Source: a virus
Length of the DNA: 64,000 nt
Virus record (IMG/VR): IMGVR_UViG_3300037475_000240
Coordinates: 1 to 64,000 of that record
Reading direction: 5' to 3' (one strand)
A program made the position numbers and the translations under genes. Below are positions 52,191-60,812 of the stretch, one piece after another (positions within the stretch are counted from its first letter, which is position 1; every line of letters starts with the position of its first letter). The notes under the pieces are model-generated. The model was not told where the DNA came from, made no database searches, and saw only the letters and a list, made by a program, of their open reading frames with translations.

Positions 52191-53960
52191 TTAGACTGGT
52201 GGTGCTGGAGGAATTTTTGGAGCTGGTGGCTTGATAGGAGCTTCAGGTACAGCTAAATCTTCACTTATCTCTACTTCAGGTGTTTCTTTTTGTGCATTAT
52301 CAAGCTCAGAATTTTGTTGTTGTTTTCTTTGCTCTTTGCGTGCTTTTTCCTTATCTTCATTTTGTTTAAGTGTATTTTTAATGCCTTGAACAGCTGGATT
52401 ATTTTCTTGTTCATTACCTCTTAAATCAATATCTTTAGTTTCCATCGCACCACGTAATTTAGAGATAATATCTTCTACACGAGTAGAAATATAATTATTA
52501 GATTCCAATGCCTTATTAGTTGCCTCAGAAAGTGAAGGGAAAAATGAAGCTAACCCTAAACTATCCAACATCATATCAACAATAGATAATTGTCTTGGAA
52601 CTTCTCTAGTTTTAAAAATTTTAGCTAAATCTTCTAATTTAGCAACAACATCATTAATAGATAAATTAGCAAAGGCTGCATCAATCATATGATCGAAATC
52701 TTTTGCTGTTGCGGCTGGTGTATCTGTTTTACTTACTACATCATCTTCATTTACTTCTAATGGTGCCTCTCTTTTAACAACATCTTTTGGTTCAGCACGT
52801 GGAGGAGGTATTTCTTGAGCTTCAGTAATTAAAATTTCATCATTTACTTCTAAATCATCAACATCACTTACATCAGCAATGTCATTTTTATCTTCTTTAG
52901 TAGTAATTTTTCCTGTGTCCAAATTTTCTAAAAATTTATCAATAGCCTTTGATTTTGGAGGATTATTGGGAGCACTATCTGGGGGATTTTGTGGCATACC
53001 TGGTCCAACTGATGGTAATCCGCCGGGTGCACCAGAAGCATTACCTGGAGGAGCAGGAGGAGTCACAGGAGGTGATTTGTCCGTTGGTTTGGCTGATGGG
53101 GCTCCTTCTTCCTCGGCAACAGAATATAATAACTCAGAAGCTTTTACAAAGCCCTTTTTATTAAGCATATTAGCTTCACGAATAATCATATCTTCATAAA
53201 GTTTAGTTGATGTACTTAACTTATTAACAAGTTGAACTTTTTTCTTTAAATTATAAATAGCTTCCATTAAAGATTCTAATTCTTTGCCTGCAAACATTTG
53301 ACCATCTTGCGATCTTAATAGTTTTTCAGCAGAATCTAATCTTCCAATAATTTTGTGTCTTTGTTTTTCAATTATTTTTTTCTTTTCGGAAGTGGGCATT
53401 TGTTCGGAAGCATCATCACGTGCAAAATCAATATCTTTACCACTAACAGTAGGTTCTGGTTCTTTTGGTTGATCTTTTTTAATATGTAAAAAATAACCGG
53501 GCTCGCCATTTTCATACCATAATTGAGCTGTTTTATATTTCAAGTGAGTGCCCTCTTCATAGAATTTAAGCCAGTTAAGAAAGTCATAAGTCTCCATTAA
53601 GTTCCAACCAGATGTTATATGGCGAATAGCGTGGCGACGATTAATGCCATCTCTTTCTTTACTATATACGTCTTTAACGGCTTGTAACCACTTTTGAGTA
53701 TTATGCTGACCAGGCACATACATATAATAATCATTATTTGGATAAGCATCTTTTTTATTAAAATTTAATTTAGGTATTTCATCTGGATTATATTTTTCAT
53801 AATCCATTCCGGTTTCATTAAAAAAGTTTAATAATTTTTCAATTTTAGCTTCTAAATGAGCTGGAACATCTGCTGAGCTAGGCTCTGATAATACATTATC
53901 AAAATCCTCAACTGGAGATTCCCAAACATTAATATTTTCAGTAGGCGATGTTTTAGTCAT
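52191..53960 (-). CDS. Large virion protein with Pro-rich linkers
   Basis: 589 residues. The N-terminal 170 residues form a folded domain (YMYVPGQHNTQKWLQAVKDV, LMETYDFLNWLKFYEEG) with KYKTAQ, an h-K-x-A-Q site. A helical stretch (EDMIIREANMLNKKGFVKAS) recalls the shared helical motif. Then come Pro/Gly-rich linkers (PPVTPPAPPGNASGAPGG), two LEVN-type acidic motifs (DDLEVNDE, APLEVNEDD) and a helical C-terminus ending APKIPPAPPV. Likely a head or connector-associated structural protein. Confidence 0.6.
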   Translation of the reverse strand: MTKTSPTENINVWESPVEDFDNVLSEPSSADVPAHLEAKIEKLLNFFNETGMDYEKYNPDEIPKLNFNKKDAYPNNDYYMYVPGQHNTQKWLQAVKDVYSKERDGINRRHAIRHITSGWNLMETYDFLNWLKFYEEGTHLKYKTAQLWYENGEPGYFLHIKKDQPKEPEPTVSGKDIDFARDDASEQMPTSEKKKIIEKQRHKIIGRLDSAEKLLRSQDGQMFAGKELESLMEAIYNLKKKVQLVNKLSTSTKLYEDMIIREANMLNKKGFVKASELLYSVAEEEGAPSAKPTDKSPPVTPPAPPGNASGAPGGLPSVGPGMPQNPPDSAPNNPPKSKAIDKFLENLDTGKITTKEDKNDIADVSDVDDLEVNDEILITEAQEIPPPRAEPKDVVKREAPLEVNEDDVVSKTDTPAATAKDFDHMIDAAFANLSINDVVAKLEDLAKIFKTREVPRQLSIVDMMLDSLGLASFFPSLSEATNKALESNNYISTRVEDIISKLRGAMETKDIDLRGNEQENNPAVQGIKNTLKQNEDKEKARKEQRKQQQNSELDNAQKETPEVEISEDLAVPEAPIKPPAPKIPPAPPV

Positions 53961-53963
53961 AAT

Positions 53964-54719
53964 TTACTCGTTTAGTTTTTTACTAATGTTTTCATTAAGT
54001 AATTTAGCTTCAGCCAACCTGACTTCAGTTGGAATAATAGCTCTCTCGCTAGGTGGCTTTAATTTAGCCATTTTATCATTAAAAACTTCCATGAAATATA
54101 GAGAAGTTTCAAGATCCATTTGAGATAAAACTTCCTTAATTACATCATGAAATACCGTAATATGCTGATCTACTACTTGTAATGTAACATTATGTTGTAC
54201 GACTTGATCCGCTGGAGATTCAGTAAATTTATAATATTTTTCTAAAATATTACCAAGAACTTCAGTATATTCTATAAGAAGTCTATCTATTCTAGTATTT
54301 ATATTTCTAGGATCTTCTTGAATTTCATCGAAAACTTGTGCTAATCTAGTTTCAATAGCAACACATAAGCTTTTAATTGTTTTTCTAATATCTAATTCTT
54401 GACCAGCCGTTTTAAGCATAATATCTTTATAGGCTTGAGAATTATTTACAGCAAATTCTAATTGATCTTCAGTTGATTTATTAACTGCTAATTTGGTTTT
54501 AGCTATATCTTCTTGAATAATTGAATAAATATCTAAATAGTTATCTTGAAAAGATTTAATACTTTTCTCGGCAATAACAAATTTAGATTCACTTACATTT
54601 GTATATTTAGATGATAACCAATCATGCACATCCTTCGGGGAAAACCCCATAACTAATTTAGAAATAAATTCGTCTTTGTCAGGATGTTCTAAAATACGTT
54701 TCATTGAAGGTTTAGACAT
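53964..54719 (-). CDS. Possible small terminase subunit
   Basis: 251 residues from the Met at 54719, preceded by ggaaaa; an upstream Met at 54761 lies inside the endonuclease gene and is unlikely. The N-terminal 50 residues (SMKRILEHPDKDEFISKLVM, GFSPKDVHDWLSSKY) look like the helix-turn-helix start of small terminase-type proteins that recognise packaging DNA. The rest is helical coiled coil (MLKTAGQELDIRKTIKSL). The large terminase is about 5 kb away, so this is only a guess. Its 5' end overlaps the homing endonuclease by 8 nt. Confidence 0.5.
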   Translation of the reverse strand: MSKPSMKRILEHPDKDEFISKLVMGFSPKDVHDWLSSKYTNVSESKFVIAEKSIKSFQDNYLDIYSIIQEDIAKTKLAVNKSTEDQLEFAVNNSQAYKDIMLKTAGQELDIRKTIKSLCVAIETRLAQVFDEIQEDPRNINTRIDRLLIEYTEVLGNILEKYYKFTESPADQVVQHNVTLQVVDQHITVFHDVIKEVLSQMDLETSLYFMEVFNDKMAKLKPPSERAIIPTEVRLAEAKLLNENISKKLNE

Positions 54720-55617
54720 TTTTCCAATCACTTTCCCATATAGAAATAACATTAAATCCATTATTTTTCAATGTTATTTCTCTTTTTATTGTTTTTTCAT
54801 ATAAAAATTCAAAAGTTGTATTTGTACTTAAATTTATGTCTTTACTATTAAATTTTATAGGATTGCCGTGCCAATAATCTCCATAAAACTCATAAACAGT
54901 ATTTGTGTCTGGATTAAATCCATCAACCTTATAAAGTTTTTTATCAATATAAATATTGTATTGCCTATTTTCTTTTGAAATACTTAAACTATCAAGCCAT
55001 AGTATTTCTGATTTTGAGATATAATTTATACAAAATGGGCATCCTTGTCCTTGTAAATGATTACAAGGATTTTGATTAAAATAATTATTACATTTATTAC
55101 ACAATATATTAATTTTAATTTTACTGGAAATATAAATTATATTATCATAATTAAAATTATTTTTATGAACTATAATAGCTTGTTTAATAAACTCTTCCTT
55201 ATTTGAAAACTTAGAATTATAATAACATGTGGGACAACCATTACCATGTAAATGATTACCTGGAGTTTGATTAAAAATTTCGTTACATAAAATACAAATA
55301 ATTGGTATTTTAATGTCTTTATTTATAAAATTTTCTTTTGAAACTAATGAATAATTATATTTAAAATTATGAATAATATTAGCTTCATCAATAAAAACAT
55401 TAATATTTTTACGCTTTTTAGCAGAGTTTATTTTTATAGCACAACTTGGACAACCTTTACCTTGAAGGTGATTGTCTGGTGTTTGATAAAATTCACTATC
55501 ACATTGATTGCAAATTATTAGAACTTTTAATTTGCAATTAATATAATTAACCTTATCATAACAATATTTATCATTATGAATATTAATAGCTTTAGTTATA
55601 AATTTTTCTGGAGACAT
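54712..55617 (-). CDS. Vsr-like homing endonuclease with zinc ribbons
   Basis: 301 residues. Three zinc-ribbon repeats are each of the type IHxxKYxY...C-x2-C...QTPxNHLxGxGCPxC (about 10-60, 80-130, 145-195). The C-terminal 90 residues contain KVDGFNPDTNTVYEFYGDYWHG, matching the Asp/Glu/His pattern of Vsr-like (EDxHD) homing endonucleases of phages. Intact. It lies in the head operon and ends inside the start of the next gene, so it probably inserted at this junction. Confidence 0.85.
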   Translation of the reverse strand: MSPEKFITKAINIHNDKYCYDKVNYINCKLKVLIICNQCDSEFYQTPDNHLQGKGCPSCAIKINSAKKRKNINVFIDEANIIHNFKYNYSLVSKENFINKDIKIPIICILCNEIFNQTPGNHLHGNGCPTCYYNSKFSNKEEFIKQAIIVHKNNFNYDNIIYISSKIKINILCNKCNNYFNQNPCNHLQGQGCPFCINYISKSEILWLDSLSISKENRQYNIYIDKKLYKVDGFNPDTNTVYEFYGDYWHGNPIKFNSKDINLSTNTTFEFLYEKTIKREITLKNNGFNVISIWESDWKNV

Positions 55618-55635
55618 TACTCATAATATATCAAA

Positions 55636-56352
55636 TTATGGTTGGTTTGATTCGAGCCTTCCCTCGCGTGTATCAAAAATAGATTCAGTTGGGTTACTTA
55701 ATCCTTGGGTTTGATTTGCAACATCACCACCAGGAACTTTTGTGCCGTTATTTAACTCAAAACCTGTCTCAAAGTTATAAGTTTTCTTATCTAATTCACA
55801 TTGCCAAAAATGCTCACCAATACGAGAAATTTGAACTCCAGCATGATCTGGACAGTATCTTGTACTTAATGGAGCTTCTAAAATTCTATATTCTTTAGTC
55901 ATATTACTTTTATCAATAGCTTTAATTGATTCAGCAACTTTATTATTATCATCTATTTCTTCTTTAGCACTATGATATTTTTTTTTAAGCTCTTCTAATC
56001 TAAGATCTTCAGCAGCTTTTTTATCTTTTAAAGCATTTGGAGGTGCAGCAATTGTAAGTAATAATTCATCTAATACAGAAGCCTGTTTCATAAGTTCAGG
56101 ATCTCCTGATGAATCTAGGGCTGATGCTAAGTTAGCAATTCCTTCAATTGATTCTTCAGTAATTAAAGATTCTTCTGGAGGCTCAATAGATTCAACTTTA
56201 GTGGCAGCTTTCTTTAAAGCAGCAGCAGCGGAAACACATGATTCTGCAACAACTTTTAAGCATTGTTCATCATACTCAGCTAGTAATAAAGCTTCATTAT
56301 CTGGGCTTTCCAACCAAGATGCTATTGAATTTAATAGTTCTGCAATTCTCAT
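55636..56352 (-). CDS. Virion protein with C-terminal zinc-ribbon-like end
   Basis: 238 residues. The N-terminal half is helical with EGIANLASALDSSGDPELMK and LMKQAS, the recurrent virion motifs. The C-terminal 70 residues hold RYCPDHAGVQISRIGEHFWQ and a Cys, a possible zinc site, ending in NPTESIFDTREGRLESNQP. No enzyme activity visible. Good ribosome site (aaggag). Likely a structural or assembly protein. Confidence 0.6.
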   Translation of the reverse strand: MRIAELLNSIASWLESPDNEALLLAEYDEQCLKVVAESCVSAAAALKKAATKVESIEPPEESLITEESIEGIANLASALDSSGDPELMKQASVLDELLLTIAAPPNALKDKKAAEDLRLEELKKKYHSAKEEIDDNNKVAESIKAIDKSNMTKEYRILEAPLSTRYCPDHAGVQISRIGEHFWQCELDKKTYNFETGFELNNGTKVPGGDVANQTQGLSNPTESIFDTREGRLESNQP

Positions 56353-56361
56353 AAGTGCTCC

Positions 56362-57252
56362 TTAAACAGTCTCTTCAAAAAGATGTGCATTAGTTGGTTG
56401 TAAATCTTTGTGTCTTTGTAAAATTTGCTTTATTTCTTCTCTGACAGCCAAACCATCTACTGGACTATGCCCTCTATTTAAGGCATTAATAACGCTAGTT
56501 ATTTCTTCTCTAAGAACAGGATCATGCTCAAATACTGTATTCCAGTCTTCTTTTGAAGACAGACCATAATCATCACCATGTTGTCTTAAAAAGTCTATAA
56601 TATCATTATGAGCTAAAGGCGCACGTTGGGGCGCAAATCTTTCAGGATTTTCTTGATTAATATCAACATCAGGAGAATCATGGGTAAATTTCTCTGGAGA
56701 CATAACTTCCAATTGTTTAAGCTCATCTAACATTGTACTAGATAAACTTAATATTCTAGATAAACCTGTTCTCGCTTTTCCTTGCATATCATTTCTAACT
56801 TTAATATCATGTCTTCTAACAACTGGCATCAACTCAAATATTAAAGCAGAAACATGTGGAAACTGTGTGGCAACTAAATCAGAAGGAGACTTTTTAGAAA
56901 GTTTTCCATCAACACCAAAGGTTAAATCTTTATTACCATCAATTAAATTAACAATATGAAGTAATACTTTTCTAATCTCACCCAAACTAAAAGTATGGGC
57001 ATTGTTTTTTAAATACTCAATTAAATCTAATAAGTTTTTACAAAACTTATATCCTGCAATAGCTTTTTTTTCATGAGGAGTTTTGGCTTTCCCGGCTCCA
57101 GAATCAGCACAAGCTTTAAGAACAGGAAATAATTTATTAGGATAATTCCAAAGTACAGAAATTTGCTTGCGCAAGGAATTTTCTATATTTCCTGCATCTT
57201 CCGCAAATTTATATTTAGCAGTAAGTAAAGTTGCTAGTCTATATATTCTCAT
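56362..57252 (-). CDS. Helical virion protein of unknown function
   Basis: 296 residues, helical, with several Lys/Leu-rich segments (LLDLIEYLKNNAHTFSLGEI). The N-terminus IYRLATLLTAKYKFAEDAGN has KYKFAED, a variant of the h-K-x-A site. It is tightly coupled to both neighbours (3 and 10 nt). No family recognised. Confidence 0.55.
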   Translation of the reverse strand: MRIYRLATLLTAKYKFAEDAGNIENSLRKQISVLWNYPNKLFPVLKACADSGAGKAKTPHEKKAIAGYKFCKNLLDLIEYLKNNAHTFSLGEIRKVLLHIVNLIDGNKDLTFGVDGKLSKKSPSDLVATQFPHVSALIFELMPVVRRHDIKVRNDMQGKARTGLSRILSLSSTMLDELKQLEVMSPEKFTHDSPDVDINQENPERFAPQRAPLAHNDIIDFLRQHGDDYGLSSKEDWNTVFEHDPVLREEITSVINALNRGHSPVDGLAVREEIKQILQRHKDLQPTNAHLFEETV

Positions 57253-57254
57253 GA

Positions 57255-58856
57255 TTATCCAAAGATTTTGGAGTTCATGAATGTAGCACCATCGTAGGTC
57301 TCATCCATGCCTCTTCTGTAAAGAGGACGGCAATTACCATCCTTGTCTTGATAGACCTTATGAATTGGTAAGTTTGTATGACCGCATACTGGGTGTTGAC
57401 TGCTGGCACTCTTTAAAATCATGCAGCATGTAGACTGTGCAGAAGATTCTTTTTTTCCAGAAAGACCATCCATGTAAATTTGGAATCCTGTTGCATAAGC
57501 CTTTTCATCACCACAATTAGCTAATACATTTAAAGCATCTTCAGCCTTAGCATGATTGCTTTCGCCCAAAGCAACTCTAATATTATTTACTAAATCACTT
57601 GGTTTAAGAGAAAATTGAGGAGATGCAACGGCAGCGGCTTTATAATCTGATGCATTTTTTGCACGTAATTCATTAATAGAGTCAGCGGTAAATGGTGCTA
57701 CACTTCCATTACACAACATAACTGATGGAATCATTACTTTACTATTAGTAATTTTTACTGGTACAGTGAAAGCAATTTTACCACCATCAACAGCTACACT
57801 GTAAAATACAGTATTTTTATCGTTCTTTGCAACAACAACTTGTGGATTCTTAAATCCAAAGCTAAACAATTCTCTATTTAAATAAGAAATGCCTGCAGTT
57901 ACAGCCGTTCCGAATTCAAAATAAGCTTGACCATGTGGTGAAGCTAATTGTTCTTCGAAAGTAGAAAAATCTTTGTGTTGTGGAACACTTACATCAGAAA
58001 CAGATTCTGCAATTGTAAGTCCAACAATTTGATTTGCAGAAAACTCAGTGTTTCCTTCTCTTTTAGCATTTAATCTAGTTAATGCTAATTCAGTATCAGA
58101 AACTTCTCTGTTCTCAGACGCAGCTTTTGTTAATACATCTAAAATATTAGATCCACTAATTTTAAGCTTATTTCCAGCAAAACTAGTTAAATAAGACTTA
58201 ATAGTTACATGATTTAAATCTTGAGGACCAGCATTTCCCATAAATACTGAAGCTTCTACAATTTTATTTCCATTAACTTCAACAGGAACATAAAAGCTAG
58301 TTACGCCTTTTGGGGTTTCATAGTTGGCTTTAATTACTAAAAATTTATCACTACCACTATCAACTTCAAGTTGAGATGGTTTTAAATTCCAAGCATCTAA
58401 AGTAGATGCTACAGATTTAATTGCTTTATCAGCAAGATTTTGTGAATACATCTTAAGAGGACCATCACTAAATACGCTGGTAAGTGCATTAGCTAATATT
58501 GGATCAGCTACTTCATATGCCTTAACTTCAGCAGTAGAGTCATCTCTTTTATAAGTTGTAACTGAAGATGACTCCTCTTGTAAACCTAATTCATCTTGAA
58601 ATAGTTCAGCGAATTTTGTATTGCGAGACCAAAGTTTAGAATAAAGGGACTTTAAATCAGCTTTACGAATAAAAAGGGTATTATTTGATGCCATTTTGTT
58701 AATGACAGTTGCCATAGCCCCTAAAGTTTGATCATGAGGATATGCATCCACACACTTTGCTAATTTGGCAGAAAGAACTGGAGTTGCTAATTTTTCATTA
58801 TCATCTAAGTTCTTAGATATAAAACCAATTAGTTGATTTATTTTTTCGTGGCTCAT
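57255..58856 (-). CDS. Virion protein with Cys-rich C-terminus
   Basis: 533 residues, mixed helix/strand; two similar-looking beta domains (DKFLVIKANYETPKGVTSFY and FYSVAVDGGKIAFTVPVK) suggest an internal duplication. The C-terminus has CCMILKSASSQHPVCGHTNL with a later DGNCRPLYRRGMDE, a possible zinc site. NEKLATPVLSAKLAK is the N-terminal h-K-x-A region. Good ribosome site. Probably a large head/tail structural protein; no family assigned. Confidence 0.6.
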   Translation of the reverse strand: MSHEKINQLIGFISKNLDDNEKLATPVLSAKLAKCVDAYPHDQTLGAMATVINKMASNNTLFIRKADLKSLYSKLWSRNTKFAELFQDELGLQEESSSVTTYKRDDSTAEVKAYEVADPILANALTSVFSDGPLKMYSQNLADKAIKSVASTLDAWNLKPSQLEVDSGSDKFLVIKANYETPKGVTSFYVPVEVNGNKIVEASVFMGNAGPQDLNHVTIKSYLTSFAGNKLKISGSNILDVLTKAASENREVSDTELALTRLNAKREGNTEFSANQIVGLTIAESVSDVSVPQHKDFSTFEEQLASPHGQAYFEFGTAVTAGISYLNRELFSFGFKNPQVVVAKNDKNTVFYSVAVDGGKIAFTVPVKITNSKVMIPSVMLCNGSVAPFTADSINELRAKNASDYKAAAVASPQFSLKPSDLVNNIRVALGESNHAKAEDALNVLANCGDEKAYATGFQIYMDGLSGKKESSAQSTCCMILKSASSQHPVCGHTNLPIHKVYQDKDGNCRPLYRRGMDETYDGATFMNSKIFG

Positions 58857-58875
58857 TTAGCGTCCTATATTATGG

Positions 58876-59337
58876 TTAGACTAACTCAGGGTACTTAATT
58901 AATACCGCATTTTTAGCTGATGGAGTCAATTGACTTAATAAAGCTTTCACTAATTTCTTATTTTCTGCTAATTTAGCAGGTAAGTAAGTTGGAACCTTAT
59001 GGAGTTCGTTGGCTGGTACACCAAGTTTACTGGCAGCTAATTTTACAATTGGCTCGCCTTTGTAAGAAATTTGAAGATCTCCGGCAGTCTTGGAAAGAAA
59101 TACTTCCCAACCAGCATCAGCTTTTAATTCTTCTGTTTCTTCATTATAAATAGAGACAATGTAATCGCCATCCTCTGCGCTCTGGACTTGCCAAAGATCA
59201 GCCGATTTATCACCATCTTTAAATCTTACGATATCAAATGCTACGGTCTCAAGTTGATCCTTAACATCTGATAATCTATAAGCTTTTTTATAGATTTTCT
59301 GCTCAACACCCGTATAATCTACTGAAAACTTTGTCAT
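58876..59337 (-). CDS. Small virion protein, WEVF module
   Basis: 153 residues from the Met at 59337 (MTKFSVDYTG), which has gggag 5 nt upstream; a Met at 59361 is unlikely. The middle (LWQVQSAEDGDYIVSIYNEE, AGWEVFLSKTAGDLQISYKG) shares its AGWEVF core with SAWEVFLGDKLLLTASV in the protease/scaffold protein, so they may share a small beta domain. IVKLAAS is the h-K-x-A-A site. Likely a structural or assembly protein. Confidence 0.55.
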   Translation of the reverse strand: MTKFSVDYTGVEQKIYKKAYRLSDVKDQLETVAFDIVRFKDGDKSADLWQVQSAEDGDYIVSIYNEETEELKADAGWEVFLSKTAGDLQISYKGEPIVKLAASKLGVPANELHKVPTYLPAKLAENKKLVKALLSQLTPSAKNAVLIKYPELV

Positions 59338-59439
59338 TACGACTCCCGTAAAATCGAACATATCCCTATCGTAGATAAGAAAATATTGATAATATTCTGA
59401 CTTTATTAATAATTAAAGCCACTTATATTTTCCAAAATA

Positions 59440-59613
59440 TTACCAAAAGACTAAAAGTTTTAATTTTTTAGGAAAATCTGCCTCTGAAACTTGCTCTCCA
59501 TACAAATAATATTTTGCTTTCTTAAAATACTTATGAATATAAGCTGGACCAGTTTCTCTGTGAAGTTTACCTTCCAAATACCAAATCTCTTCTCCATCTA
59601 TATTTTTTAACAC
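59440..59613 (-). pseudogene. Short GKLHRETGPA-type protein, start lost
   Basis: A frame of 57 residues (GTG at 59613, stop TAA at 59440-59442) encodes GEEIWYLEGKLHRETGPAY, the repeat found in many phage and bacterial WYLNGKLHRExGPA proteins. There is no ATG: just upstream the text is GGGTAATAAAACTTACAAAG, where a single inserted G (TAATGAAAAC) would give a normal start. So it either uses GTG, or it has lost its start by a small mutation or assembly error. Function unknown. It lies in the largest gap in the window. Confidence 0.5.
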
Positions 59614-59650
59614 TTTGTAAGTTTTATTACCCTAATTGTAGAAATTCTTT

Positions 59651-60091
59651 TTACCATTTTTCATCACGGGCAGCTTGCATTTTATTAAGGATGTCTTTAA
59701 TCTTGTCATCGTTCTCTATAATTTTCCTAATCTTCTTGCGCGCGCCTCCGTATACCTTTTTCCCATTTTTATAATCTACATTTCCGTTAAGTGACTTTGT
59801 TATACTGCTTTGATTCACATTAAGCATTTTAGCTATCTCCATTTGGGTATAGCCATCAGCGTAAAGTCTAATTACTTCTTTTTGTCTTGGAGTTAATAGT
59901 GTATCAACCACTCTCCAGAACTCTATTTTGAGTTGTTCTTCAAGCTCAATAAGTGTTTCATTATATTCAAATGGATTAAGTCTAGCAGAAATAGAATCTT
60001 CATTACAGAAGGCTTCCATCATGTCATTTGAACATACAGTTTCTAATAATATATATTGGTACTTATCTGAGCGATTCTTTCTCTTTTCCAT
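59651..60091 (-). CDS. Sigma region-4-like HTH regulator
   Basis: 146 residues. Residues 66-102 (LTPRQKEVIRLYADGYTQME, then IAKMLNVNQSSITKSLNG) match the region 4 helix-turn-helix of sigma factors and LuxR-type HTHs; the preceding acidic helical part (LIELEEQLKIEFWRVVDT) is like a sigma linker. There is no region 2, so it is not a complete sigma factor; it could be a small late transcription regulator that helps RNA polymerase find promoters. Good ribosome site (aagga). Lies at the boundary of the late and replication gene blocks. Confidence 0.7.
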   Translation of the reverse strand: MEKRKNRSDKYQYILLETVCSNDMMEAFCNEDSISARLNPFEYNETLIELEEQLKIEFWRVVDTLLTPRQKEVIRLYADGYTQMEIAKMLNVNQSSITKSLNGNVDYKNGKKVYGGARKKIRKIIENDDKIKDILNKMQAARDEKW

Positions 60092-60101
60092 AATAGTCCT
60101 T

Positions 60102-60800
60102 TTATAATTTTACATTATGTCTTAACAAGATATCTCTAATAGTAGTTTTACCACAATTAAATTGTTTAGCCAAAGCAGTTCTTGTTATACTTTCATTTGC
60201 ATATAATTCACATATCTCTTTTTCTTGATCTAAAGTAAATATATTTCTACCATTAAAATGTCCTATATAATTTGATTGTCTAATAGATATATTTTCTCTA
60301 ATTAAAATATTCTGAATAACACTCCTATAACAATCAAAATTTTTAGCCAAAGCATATGTAGACATCTCTTCTTCCACATATAATCTACAAATTTCCAATT
60401 CAACTTCTTCAGAAAACTTACGTTTATTTAATTTGGGCACACCTGCCGCTGCTTGAGACATATTCAATTTATGCTCATCATCAAATTTCTTACCTAAATT
60501 AGTAGGTCCACCCTCGCCTCCTGGTGTATCATTATACCCACAAGGAGATTTATAAGTATCAAAATAGGCAATCCAATCTATTTCACCTTGAATCATTTTT
60601 TCTTTATTAGAATAAGTTTCAATCATTCTAATATTAAAATTATTTTCACCATATTTTCTTATAGCTTTAAAAAGTGAAGTAGAGCTACTTTGTTTTGCTT
60701 TACTAATATGTCTTTGAAGTCTAACTTCAAGTGGTACTTCAGTGTATCCTACGTACATCTTATTATTAATTTTATTTACAATTACATATACTTTATACAC
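60102..60800 (-). CDS. GIY-YIG homing endonuclease with two HTHs
   Basis: 232 residues, GTG start at 60800. The GIY-YIG nuclease domain (YKVYVIVNKINNKMYVGYTE, then SLFKAIRKYGENNFNIRMIE and GYNDTPGGEGG) is followed by two similar helix-turn-helix units (FSEEVELEICRLYVEEEMST, then FTLDQEKEICELYANESITR), each ending in a DILL/NILI RxNV or RENI tail, a DNA-targeting array. Intact. Free-standing between the regulator and the primase. Confidence 0.88.
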   Translation of the reverse strand: MYKVYVIVNKINNKMYVGYTEVPLEVRLQRHISKAKQSSSTSLFKAIRKYGENNFNIRMIETYSNKEKMIQGEIDWIAYFDTYKSPCGYNDTPGGEGGPTNLGKKFDDEHKLNMSQAAAGVPKLNKRKFSEEVELEICRLYVEEEMSTYALAKNFDCYRSVIQNILIRENISIRQSNYIGHFNGRNIFTLDQEKEICELYANESITRTALAKQFNCGKTTIRDILLRHNVKL

Positions 60801-60812
60801 AGCAAGTATATA

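Noticed and set aside
59614-59665. ATG-initiated 16-residue frame (MVKRIST...) between the regulator and the small gene
   Set aside because: It overlaps the stop of the upstream gene, ends quickly and has no homology; it more likely marks damage upstream of the start-less small gene.
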